Assembly (NCBI GenBank): GCA_016713905.1
Contig: JADJOE010000003.1
Coordinates: forward strand, 124,001 to 188,000
Reading direction: 5' to 3'
Length of the DNA stretch: 64,000 nt
Origin: Candidatus Vicinibacter proximus
Lineage (GTDB): Bacteria; Bacteroidota; Bacteroidia; Chitinophagales; Saprospiraceae
Part shown: piece after piece, positions 18,291 to 26,756 of the stretch
Layout: each line of letters opens with the position of its first letter
Position numbering within the stretch: the first letter of the stretch is position 1
Notes under the pieces: model-generated
Database searches by the model: none
What the model was told of the DNA's origin: nothing
Seen by the model: only the letters and a program-made list of their open reading frames with translations
Translations under genes and position numbers: made by a program

Positions 18291-18533
18291 TCAAATTTTC
18301 TTACAGAGTTGCTGATATTCTGCATTCATTTGATCAAATATTTTAAAAACTTTTGCAAGTAAATCTTCGTCCACAATTTTTTCTGCGCTTACTGAATCAT
18401 GTAATTTTTCAGTTTCAAGAAATTTATAGGTTTGTTCGAATGGTCCGATTTCAAACTTCAGAATAATTTTTCCGGCACTTTTGAATACGCTGATGAGTAG
18501 GGTAGGATGTGCGATTTGTCCAAGGAGTCTCAT
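18291..18533 (-). CDS. Small conserved-looking protein (80 aa)
   Basis: An 80-residue protein with no signal: a beta-rich first half (MRLLGQIAHPTLLISVFKSAGKIILKFEIGPF in two strands) and a helical, acidic second half ending in a short basic tail. It begins 3 bp after the DUF2520 stop, so the two are surely co-transcribed and probably translationally linked. I do not know the family. The tight spacing and the normal base composition argue for a real gene in spite of its size. Confidence 0.75.
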   Translation of the reverse strand: MRLLGQIAHPTLLISVFKSAGKIILKFEIGPFEQTYKFLETEKLHDSVSAEKIVDEDLLAKVFKIFDQMNAEYQQLCKKI

Positions 18534-18536
18534 AAA

Positions 18537-19313
18537 TTATTTTTTTTGAAGGATTATTTCAGAAAAGAGATGGTACAAATTTTCATATTCAGGAAATTTG
18601 TCTGCCAACATTTTTTGTTGCATCTCCATGGTTTTCCGGTCACCGCGGTTGGCAGGTCCTGACTGAGTATTCCCGGGTCCGATGGTGAATACATTCCGGA
18701 TCATGTTCTGCATCATCGGTTCCATCACCTCCAGTGGAACTCCACAGGAGTTAAGTATTTTTTCAGTGATGCTTAAATTGTAATTGCTGAAATTATTCGC
18801 AAATACAGCAGCCACATGCACCCACTTTTTTTTCTCCTCATCAATGCGATAAGTTTTGTTGCTTAATTTTTTACACACCACTTCAATTTCATTCAATAGT
18901 GAATCTGTGCCGCTTAAAAATATCGGTACTTCGGACCAGATTATTTTGGATTGAAATGTAAAGCTTTGCATTGGCCACATGCATGCCCTTTCTGTAAAAT
19001 ATTTTGAAATGGCCTCTATTCCTCTTGAGCCGGATGTATGACATATGTTTGCAGTGTGATCCAATTGCTTGCTCATTTCTTCACTAACTTCGGATATCAC
19101 ATCGTCCTTTACACAAATGATGTATAAATCTGCTTCTCTATTGAGTTCATTCCAATTATTTGTATAATCAGTTTTAAATTGATCGGCAAGATTTTGAGCG
19201 TGGGTAAGTTCTCTGGAAAAAAATTGTAAAATGTGAATGCCATTTTCCAACAGTACAGGGCTCAATGCCTGGGCTAATTTTCCGGTACCGATCATGACCA
19301 CATTACGGATCAT
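18537..19313 (-). CDS. Rossmann-like, DUF2520 domain protein
   Basis: A 258-residue cytoplasmic protein with an N-terminal nucleotide-binding fold (GTGKLAQAL, about residues 8-16, a GxGxxA/G variant) similar to the F420/NADP oxidoreductase and pyrroline-carboxylate reductase group, and a C-terminal all-helical DUF2520 domain (about 130-255: WVHVAAVFANNFSNY ... GPANRGDRKTM). The central HTSGS motif (about 93-97) and MWPMQSF (about 112-118) are the usual conserved blocks. The reaction is unknown for the family. Its start codon overlaps the ccmF stop at 19313, so it belongs to the ccm transcript, though a role in cytochrome assembly is not implied. Confidence 0.88.
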   Translation of the reverse strand: MIRNVVMIGTGKLAQALSPVLLENGIHILQFFSRELTHAQNLADQFKTDYTNNWNELNREADLYIICVKDDVISEVSEEMSKQLDHTANICHTSGSRGIEAISKYFTERACMWPMQSFTFQSKIIWSEVPIFLSGTDSLLNEIEVVCKKLSNKTYRIDEEKKKWVHVAAVFANNFSNYNLSITEKILNSCGVPLEVMEPMMQNMIRNVFTIGPGNTQSGPANRGDRKTMEMQQKMLADKFPEYENLYHLFSEIILQKK

Positions 19314-22135
19314 CAGGCATTGGGTTTTTGTTTTCTTTGCCAGGCTCCAATGGCCAAACCACCAACCATCATCAAACTCCCCAGCCAGACCAGATTTATA
19401 CCTGGAAATTCGATGGTCTCCATGACAATGTAGTCGGTTCTTGGACCACTTTCAGTGATCTCCAAAGGAAATGCTTCAGCTGCTGGATGGAATGCAATTT
19501 CAAAACTCATTAAGCCGGTCTCCGGATTGATTTTGGAAAACTGAACACTCACACCCGGATCCGCTTTTCTATCCGGAATCGGAATAATAGCATTGTCCCT
19601 GATGAGATAAATTGGTTTTAATTCTACAGCAGAGTTTTCTTTACTCAATTTAATATTGGCAGCCACTGCAATATCATTTTCCTGCGCCTGATACAAAGGA
19701 CTCTTAGGCGATTTGTCAAATCCTTCCAGACGAAATACATATCCTTGTCCGATATTTTTACTTTCGCCTTCTTTGAGTTCGAGATGTTGAAATTTCAATT
19801 GGCCTAAATCCGGAAAATAAACTTCATAAGCAGAGTCAGGAATCTGAATTCTTACCCCACCGCCATCTGTATTTCCGGGAAATCGATAGACCATATTATC
19901 TCTAAAGAGAATCCCTGTCTGAATCACTTTCTTATCCGTGGTATCTGTTCCCCCAACGGTAATCGTTGCGCCAATTTTCAAATCTCCTGCTTTTGTTTCA
20001 AACCCTTCCGGAGCATAATTAAAATTCACTTCATTCAAAAGAAAATAGTGGCTTTTGCCAAAAACAGTATCCCCCAATTTCAATTTATGTTGTGTGTATT
20101 GCAGACTGTCTTCGGCCTTCCGCGCAGCTTCCGCATCCATTTGTACCGCAGGAATCTGAGCAATCAGGGTGAAGATATCTTTTGACAAATAGCGCTTAAT
20201 GGAAGGATTGGAGGCAGCTACTTTGGTAAGTTTATTGTCGTATTGTATTTCTGGATAAACTTGAAAGGAATCCAGTCTGGAACCTGCACTATCAGTTTGT
20301 ACAAATTTTAATTTGTATTCCCGAATGGTACCCATCATGGTATCCTGCTCATAATTGATCCAGTAAGGTTTAGCAAACTTCTCCTGATTTTTGATCAGCA
20401 AATAGTGTTTGTTGGCTTCAGAATCCATTCCATTCAACATCATATCCTCCTGAAAAAATTCGTCCGGTGCGATGTTGCGTTTGTTGAGTCCTGTAAATAA
20501 AATACCCATCAACAAAAGACCAAAACCCATATGTGAAATCAAAGGCGTATAAGCCTTGGGGTTCATACCGATAATAAATATCAAATATTGTGTTGAACTG
20601 ATCAGACAAAACCAGGACGCAAAAAGTAGTGCAGCTATCGGATAAGAATGATTGGACAATTGATACAAAACAAGGTATGTAAGCAAAGCACTTAATCCAA
20701 TTCCAAATAATATCTGTATCCAGAAATTTTTTCGAAGTCCATCACGCTGCAATCCCAGATATTTTAAAAAAATAGAAAAGCCCGACAACAATCCAATCAA
20801 CAAACCAATCCACAATTGAAATCTGTTGTGGTGCGCGACTACATCTACCGGTGCACTTTTGTGATAGGAATCTAAAGAAAGCCCGGTAACAGAACCAAAA
20901 AAGTCGAGTAGTTTATTGTAGACTGGTATAGAAGTGGAGAAACAAATTAGTCCGGCACTGAATAAAAAAGTTAATGCGCCAATAAACATCCAAAATTCAC
21001 GTGAAGGAAGTTTTTCTTCCTGATCAAAACTGTGTATTTCCTTCTTATTTCTAAAGAAAAAATAAAAAGGCAAAACGATGCTGATAAAAATAAAAAAAAC
21101 CAGTTGCCAACCCAAACCTAATCCGGTAAATGCATGAACAGAAGTATCTCCCAGTACCCCACTTCGTGTGAGATAAGTGGAATAGATAACCAGACCAAAG
21201 GACAGAAAATAAAAGATCAGCGTCGCTTTAATGGAATAGCGTGTATTCAAGGCTATCAAGTGAGTATGAATTCCGCCTACCAATACCAGCCAGGGCACCA
21301 GAGACATGTTTTCCACTGGATCCCATGCCCAGTAACCGCCAAAACTCAAAGCCTCATAAGCCCAGGCACCACCCATCAAAATCCCTAAACCCAATACCGC
21401 TCCGGAGAGTTGACTCCAGGGCAGACATGGTCTGAGCCATTGCTCATATTTTTTTAAGAATAGAGAGGATAAAGCATAGCAAAATGGAATTACCGTCGAA
21501 GCGAAACCAAAAAACAAGGTGGGCGGGTGAATCAGCATCCAGTAGTTTTGAAGCAATGGATTCATACCGTTTCCTTTGATCAGGGAGACATAGTCTGCTT
21601 TTTTAAACAAAGGAATATCCATGGTTTCCCGCAACAACAAAAATGGATTGGAACCAATTCTTGCACCAAAAAAATAGACCCCGAGAATCATGCTCATGAG
21701 AATGGCCTGAACAGCAAACAAAATTCCAAGATTACTGACTGTAAAAGCGTTCTTTTTTCTCAGGAGCAACCATGCCATGACCGCATTCCAAAACATCCAC
21801 AATAAAAACGATCCTTCCTGACCCTCCCAAAAGGCAGAAAGGATATATCTCATGGGCAGTTCGTCAGAAACATGTTCCCATACATAATGAAATTCATAAA
21901 AATGATTCGACATCATGAAAAGCATCGTTCCAATGATGCCTAGAAGTGCCGTGCTGTGGACAATCAGTCCGATTTTGATCCAACGCATCCAAACAGGTCT
22001 GTTGTCCTTTTTTTCATGGTAGTATAGGTACGCCATCAAAACCAGGTAAATGGCTGAGTAAAAACTGGTGAGTATAAATAAATGACCCAGATGTTGCACC
22101 CAAAGATGCTCTCCCACATATTGAACCTCCGTCAT
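19313..22135 (-). CDS. ccmF: Cytochrome c haem lyase subunit CcmF
   Basis: A 940-residue inner-membrane protein of System I cytochrome c maturation, which takes haem from CcmE and helps to ligate it to apocytochrome. About a dozen transmembrane helices fill residues 10-530. The tryptophan-rich haem motif is intact (GGAWAYEALSFGGYWAWDPVEN, about 255-276) and conserved histidines occur at about 203 (LIHPPT) and 290 (GGIHTH). Residues 560-900 form a large periplasmic domain rich in beta strands, longer than in E. coli CcmF, which is common in Bacteroidota. A last helix (about 905-930) ends in a basic tail. It follows ccmE by 6 bp and overlaps the DUF2520 gene. Confidence 0.93.
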   Translation of the reverse strand: MTEVQYVGEHLWVQHLGHLFILTSFYSAIYLVLMAYLYYHEKKDNRPVWMRWIKIGLIVHSTALLGIIGTMLFMMSNHFYEFHYVWEHVSDELPMRYILSAFWEGQEGSFLLWMFWNAVMAWLLLRKKNAFTVSNLGILFAVQAILMSMILGVYFFGARIGSNPFLLLRETMDIPLFKKADYVSLIKGNGMNPLLQNYWMLIHPPTLFFGFASTVIPFCYALSSLFLKKYEQWLRPCLPWSQLSGAVLGLGILMGGAWAYEALSFGGYWAWDPVENMSLVPWLVLVGGIHTHLIALNTRYSIKATLIFYFLSFGLVIYSTYLTRSGVLGDTSVHAFTGLGLGWQLVFFIFISIVLPFYFFFRNKKEIHSFDQEEKLPSREFWMFIGALTFLFSAGLICFSTSIPVYNKLLDFFGSVTGLSLDSYHKSAPVDVVAHHNRFQLWIGLLIGLLSGFSIFLKYLGLQRDGLRKNFWIQILFGIGLSALLTYLVLYQLSNHSYPIAALLFASWFCLISSTQYLIFIIGMNPKAYTPLISHMGFGLLLMGILFTGLNKRNIAPDEFFQEDMMLNGMDSEANKHYLLIKNQEKFAKPYWINYEQDTMMGTIREYKLKFVQTDSAGSRLDSFQVYPEIQYDNKLTKVAASNPSIKRYLSKDIFTLIAQIPAVQMDAEAARKAEDSLQYTQHKLKLGDTVFGKSHYFLLNEVNFNYAPEGFETKAGDLKIGATITVGGTDTTDKKVIQTGILFRDNMVYRFPGNTDGGGVRIQIPDSAYEVYFPDLGQLKFQHLELKEGESKNIGQGYVFRLEGFDKSPKSPLYQAQENDIAVAANIKLSKENSAVELKPIYLIRDNAIIPIPDRKADPGVSVQFSKINPETGLMSFEIAFHPAAEAFPLEITESGPRTDYIVMETIEFPGINLVWLGSLMMVGGLAIGAWQRKQKPNA

Positions 22136-22141
22136 GGATGA

Positions 22142-22534
22142 TTAACTTTCGCTTTTGATATAGACTTCTTCGTCTTTGTATTTGGATGGACACTTGAGCA
22201 ATACATCCTTGGCCATAAAAACACCGTCCTCCATTTTCCCTGTAACCACAATCTGCTCAGACAATTCAAAATCCTGAGGTTTGGCAGCATTGAGTATAAC
22301 TTTCAAGGTTTCCCCTGATTTATCCGTCACATAGAAACTAAAATGGTTGGGATCTTTAACCGGATCGTAGATCATATCCTTTTCTTTTGCCAATTGGCCG
22401 ACAATTTTTACCAATCTTCCTGTGGTCCTTGCATCTTTAAAGCTGGCATAGCTCGTGATGTCTTTGGAAGCGGAAACCAACACTGCTATGGCTACCCCAA
22501 TAAGAATCAATCCAATAATAAATGATCTCTTCAT
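22142..22534 (-). CDS. ccmE: Haem chaperone CcmE, CxxxY type
   Basis: A 130-residue periplasmic protein anchored by one N-terminal helix (about residues 4-22), with the OB-fold haem-chaperone core (about 40-112: GRLVKIVGQLAKEKDMIYD ... HFSFYVTD ... VVTGKMEDGVFMAKDVLLKC). The haem-binding site is C115-PSK-Y119 in place of the HxxxY of E. coli. The CxxxY form is known from archaea, Desulfovibrio and other lineages. It is the first gene of the ccmE-ccmF run, with a 210-bp divergent spacer upstream that must hold the promoter. It would receive haem from CcmC, which is not encoded in the window. Confidence 0.92.
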   Translation of the reverse strand: MKRSFIIGLILIGVAIAVLVSASKDITSYASFKDARTTGRLVKIVGQLAKEKDMIYDPVKDPNHFSFYVTDKSGETLKVILNAAKPQDFELSEQIVVTGKMEDGVFMAKDVLLKCPSKYKDEEVYIKSES

Positions 22535-22744
22535 GATACAAAATTAAGCTTTTATGATGAATCTGGACAATCGTCACGGACACAGTGGCAAATTACCTTT
22601 GAATACAGGGTTTTCATTCTACACCAATAATCAAAACTATTGTCTGCCAAACCAGTGTCCAATAATTCTTAACACCGGAATTCGATAAATTGTTAAATTC
22701 TTAGCAATTCACATTTTTATCTCTAATATTGTAACAAAAAAAAT

Positions 22745-24121
22745 ATGAGAAGATTCCTAAACATCAGCATTCTTGCAATTGGTTTATTTTATCATTCGGA
22801 AGCTCAAATTCCATTTGAACGTTGTGGACACATGAAGCTTATGGATCAGGCAGAAAAACTTCATCCTGGTTACCTACAAGCCGTTGGTTCTGCCTTTAGT
22901 TCAAGCAAATCGGCCTTAAATCAAAGGACCGGGGATGTCTTGAGAATCCCGATGGTGTTTCATGTTGTGTGGAATGGTTTGGTTCAGGCACAGAATATCC
23001 CGGACTCCGTGATTATAAGACAAGTGGAAATTCTCAATGAATCCTTCCGGGCAAAGAACCCCGATAAGGATCAACTCAGGGCAGTATTTGGTCTTGGGGC
23101 TGCGGATGCGGAAATTGAATTTTATCTCGCAGACATAGATCCGGATGGCAACCCAAGTAACGGGATTGTCCGCAAATCCACCACTAAAAAATTCAGTATA
23201 AACCCACTCTCAGGTGGCATCAACATCGACATGAAGTCAGCAATTAAGGGCGGTTCAGATCCCTGGCCAACTGAAAAATACATGAATGTGTGGGTGGTGA
23301 ATATGCCGCTGAGTTTTTTTGGTCAGGAACAAATTGCAGTGCTTGGTTTTGCAACCCCGCCGGCAGATTTGCCCAACTGGCCTTCCAATGCCCTGGATGG
23401 TATCGGGGCAGATGGAGTAGTGATGCAATTTCAGTTCATTGGCGACAATAATGAAACCTTAAAGTCATTACCGGTCGAATTTTCGTTTGCAAACAGAGGT
23501 CGGGCATTGGTACATGAGACCGGGCATTATTTGGGCTTGAGACATATCTGGGCAGATAAAGGAAACCCTTTATTGGGTACACCTTCCTGCACAAATGCTC
23601 AGGGCATCGCAGAAGATGACGGAATGGAAGACACCCCCTATTGTGGTGGGAACTCCCAGACCGACGGTTGTGATCCGGAAAAGAATACCTGTGATGAAAA
23701 CAATCCTGACCTGCCTGATATGTGGGAAAATTATATGGATTACTCAGAAGAAAGATGTCAGGTGCTCTTTACACCAGATCAGTCTGCCTTCATGAGAAAT
23801 ACCCTTGAGACTAAAAGAAAAACCTTAATCAGTTGGAATTCAGGTCCAACCGGTACAAAAACAATTCCATCTGGCGAAGTAAATATTTTTCCTAATCCTG
23901 CAAATGAAGTGTTACAAGTGGTGACCAATCCGAATATATTAATCTCTAGAATCGTAATCACTGATTTGCTAGGTAGACAGATTCCATTTGATCAAACCGA
24001 TATAAACCCCGCTAATCAAATAAAAATCAACAGTCAGGCAACAGGATTGCACATCATCAGGGTCTTTAACACAGCGGGTAAAATAATTGCAGAGAAGAAA
24101 ATTCTGCTCGGGATAAAATAA
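22745..24121 (+). CDS. Secreted M43 (pappalysin-like) zinc metalloprotease with T9SS tail
   Basis: A 458-residue protease with a signal peptide (about residues 1-20, ending SEAQ). The metzincin zinc site HETGHYLGLRH is at about 257-267, with the Met-turn in ENYMDYSEERC (about 328-338). Several paired cysteines lie around both, as is usual in M43B enzymes. The C-terminal 75 residues are a T9SS type A sorting domain (IFPNPANEVLQVV ... LHIIRVFN ... KKILLG), so the enzyme is probably carried to the cell surface or medium for protein degradation. The pro-region is roughly 21-65. A weak promoter-like pair lies just upstream. The next T9SS gene starts 44 bp downstream and may share the transcript. 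Confidence 0.92.
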   Translation: MRRFLNISILAIGLFYHSEAQIPFERCGHMKLMDQAEKLHPGYLQAVGSAFSSSKSALNQRTGDVLRIPMVFHVVWNGLVQAQNIPDSVIIRQVEILNESFRAKNPDKDQLRAVFGLGAADAEIEFYLADIDPDGNPSNGIVRKSTTKKFSINPLSGGINIDMKSAIKGGSDPWPTEKYMNVWVVNMPLSFFGQEQIAVLGFATPPADLPNWPSNALDGIGADGVVMQFQFIGDNNETLKSLPVEFSFANRGRALVHETGHYLGLRHIWADKGNPLLGTPSCTNAQGIAEDDGMEDTPYCGGNSQTDGCDPEKNTCDENNPDLPDMWENYMDYSEERCQVLFTPDQSAFMRNTLETKRKTLISWNSGPTGTKTIPSGEVNIFPNPANEVLQVVTNPNILISRIVITDLLGRQIPFDQTDINPANQIKINSQATGLHIIRVFNTAGKIIAEKKILLGIK

Positions 24122-24165
24122 GGAGCACAAAATTGAAAGCACCTACAATAGAGTATAGCGCAAAA

Positions 24166-26553
24166 ATGAATGGAATGAAGAATTGGATTTACACATTGGT
24201 AGTTTTTTTATTTTGGCTTAATCAACTTGAAGCCACGCATATTGTTGGTGGAGACATGACCTATCGTTGCCTGGGCAACAACCAATATGAAATTTCATTA
24301 ACTGTTCGTCGCGATTGTTTGAATGGTAATCCGGGGGCACAATTTGATGACCCTGCAGCAGTTGGAATCTTTGACTCAAGAGGATTTTTAGTCAGTCAGG
24401 TTGCCAATTTTGGCGTTCTGGATATGAACCTAAGGCTTGATGATACCTTGAACGACATACTGGATACTCGCTGTGGGTTGAATGGCGGGGATGTATGTGT
24501 CCATACCACTACTTACAAGGAAATAGTCACCCTGCCATTCAGAGCTGATGGATATATTTTGGCCTATCAGCGTTGTTGCAGGAATTATACCATTGTGAAC
24601 ATTGTTGATCCGCTTACGGTAGGATCTACTTTTTCACTCAGGATCAGGGAGGAAGCCCTGACTTTATGCAACAGCAGCCCGGTATTAAACGATTACCCAC
24701 CGGTCTATATCTGCGGAGGGACACCCATAAACTTTAATCTGAAGGCAACTGACCCTGATGGGGACTCTTTAGTGTACAGTTTATGCAATCCCCTTACTGG
24801 TGCAGATCAAATGAATCCCAGGCCTTCCACTCCATCTTCACCGCCATACGATCCGGTAATATTCAAAGCCCCTTACAGTCTTGCAGACATGATTGGGGGA
24901 AATCCTGTTTTAAAAATGGATGCAAGGACAGGGAGGATGACCGGATTTGCTGTGAATACCATTGCACAATATCTGGTGGCATACTGTGTAAAGGAATATC
25001 GGGATGGAGTATTGATCTCTGAGCTTCAAAGAGAATTTCAGATCAATGTACGAAATTGTATGTCTGTACCGGTTGCAGAATTTGATGTTAAATTGGATAA
25101 TTGTCAGGATCCTGTGCATTTGGAACTCACCGATCGATCCACGGATGCTTTTTCAAACCTCATCAGTTGGAACTGGCAAGTAAAAACTGGAACAAGCACT
25201 CAAAATTCGAGCCTACGGAATCCTGTGTTTAATCTCCCCGACAGCGGAACAGGTACCATCCGACTGGTCATCCGATCCAGGGAGGGTTGTCAGGACACTT
25301 TAATTAAACCAATTACTTTCAACAGCTTCAAACCCGCATTTTTTGCAGATTCATTTTTGATTTGCAGGGGCGACTCCATACAGTTATTAAAAAATCCAAG
25401 ACCGGGCGTAAACTATGAATGGACACCTTCGACCGGCTTATCTTGCAACACATGTCCTAATCCCACAGCTTTTCCTTCTGTTACGACTACCTACTATTTG
25501 ATGAGCATGGATACTACTTGTTCACGCTCCGACAAGGTAACGGTTCAGGTTAAGTCTTGTATACTCGACAGTTGTGCGGTCAGTTTGGTCCGCAAGTGTC
25601 TTCCGGGAGGTTCTGTAGAAATTACCGCCTTGAATCATCTGGGAATACCTGTGCAAGCCGGCGCACGTAGTTTTGAGTTGTTTTGGGACATCAAAGCCAA
25701 TGCCACACAATCAGCCTATTCCATCATCAATCGAAATCCGATTGTCGTTCAGGATGGCAGAATAATGAGTCTCACCTCCAAAATATATTCCTGGCCTAAA
25801 GGAGTCCCGAAATCCATCGAATATGCGCTCATTTGTCAACGCAGAATTACGGATACCATTAACTTGAATTGCACCGGTCCGTGCAAGGATTTTAATCTGG
25901 TACTCTCCTCGTGCGAAGATGATTATGATAAAAAATACAATTTGAATTTTCCGCCTGCGATTTGTCAGTCCATTTGTAAGAATGAATGCAATTACACCAT
26001 TGCACTTTTTGAATTAAACGGACAACTGATTGATCCTACCCAATATCAAATCAAATGGTCCAATGGCGCAACCGGATCTTATGTGATGCTCATGGGCCCT
26101 TATTACGACAATCTAAGTGTGGAAGTAAGAAAAGGCGATTGCGTGTGGTATGGCAGGTACATCAGAAGTTGTAAAGAATATAAATTTTCATTTTCAGCTG
26201 AAAATCTTGTCACCCGTTCTACTCGTAAAAACAATGATTGTTTTTCATCTTTGGATACCGAGCAAAGAACGCAATCCGAAAATCTAATTCATTTTTCCAT
26301 TCAACCCAATCCATTCAAAGAACAGGCACAGTTGCTTTTAAGATTTGATCAACATTCAGGTGGACAAATTGAAGTCTTTGATCTGACCGGTCTAAAATTG
26401 TGGTCCCACCAAATTCCTGAAAGCAATTCCTTATTCTATACCATCGATCTCGGTACATCAGTAATCGTACATGCCGGAATTTACATGGTGTGCTACACAG
26501 GCAAGGATGGAAAGAAAAAGATTTTAAAAATGGTTAAAGAGTCAGGCGGGTAG
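24166..26553 (+). CDS. Large T9SS type A cargo protein with PKD-like region
   Basis: A secreted protein of about 795 residues. The open frame reaches a TTG at 24133, but the ATG at 24166 gives a better signal peptide (MNGMKNWIYTLVVFLFWLNQ, cleaved before ATHIVGG). The mature start ATHIVGGDMTYRCLG belongs to a Bacteroidota-specific N-terminal module. A Cys-rich middle region includes KATDPDGDSLVYSLCNP (about 210-225) and a PKD-like segment with the phrase YEWTPSTGLSCNTCPNPTA, common in gliding-related surface proteins. The T9SS sorting domain occupies the last 85 residues (FSIQPNPFKEQAQLLL to the end). Function is probably structural or adhesive. Directly to its right begins the 116-bp MBOAT-derived repeat that bounds the Rhs island. 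Confidence 0.8.
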   Translation: MNGMKNWIYTLVVFLFWLNQLEATHIVGGDMTYRCLGNNQYEISLTVRRDCLNGNPGAQFDDPAAVGIFDSRGFLVSQVANFGVLDMNLRLDDTLNDILDTRCGLNGGDVCVHTTTYKEIVTLPFRADGYILAYQRCCRNYTIVNIVDPLTVGSTFSLRIREEALTLCNSSPVLNDYPPVYICGGTPINFNLKATDPDGDSLVYSLCNPLTGADQMNPRPSTPSSPPYDPVIFKAPYSLADMIGGNPVLKMDARTGRMTGFAVNTIAQYLVAYCVKEYRDGVLISELQREFQINVRNCMSVPVAEFDVKLDNCQDPVHLELTDRSTDAFSNLISWNWQVKTGTSTQNSSLRNPVFNLPDSGTGTIRLVIRSREGCQDTLIKPITFNSFKPAFFADSFLICRGDSIQLLKNPRPGVNYEWTPSTGLSCNTCPNPTAFPSVTTTYYLMSMDTTCSRSDKVTVQVKSCILDSCAVSLVRKCLPGGSVEITALNHLGIPVQAGARSFELFWDIKANATQSAYSIINRNPIVVQDGRIMSLTSKIYSWPKGVPKSIEYALICQRRITDTINLNCTGPCKDFNLVLSSCEDDYDKKYNLNFPPAICQSICKNECNYTIALFELNGQLIDPTQYQIKWSNGATGSYVMLMGPYYDNLSVEVRKGDCVWYGRYIRSCKEYKFSFSAENLVTRSTRKNNDCFSSLDTEQRTQSENLIHFSIQPNPFKEQAQLLLRFDQHSGGQIEVFDLTGLKLWSHQIPESNSLFYTIDLGTSVIVHAGIYMVCYTGKDGKKKILKMVKESGG

Positions 26554-26606
26554 TTGAACCCTGATTATTTCATATTTTAATATTTTTAGAAATTCTTAAC
26601 CTGCAA

Positions 26607-26722
26607 TTAAAATTGAAAATAAATAAATGAGCTGCTGCTCTCCTGACTCAGGATTAAAAGGATCAGAATCAGTGACCAAATAATTGCCAATAACCACCAG
26701 GACATTTTTTCCACGACTTGAA
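26607..26722 (-). repeat. Left 116-bp direct repeat: copy of the MBOAT gene 3' end
   Basis: Identical at 115 of 116 positions to 37397-37512 (the only difference is G at 26631 for A at 37421). It begins exactly at the stop codon complement of the MBOAT gene and covers its last 38 codons, then breaks off. The partial Rhs gene starts just to the right. The two copies are direct repeats 10.8 kb apart and enclose the whole Rhs/IS21/IS66 block. Confidence 0.95.
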
Positions 26723-26756
26723 TTACGTACACTTTAAATGGTACTGCTTTTAATCT

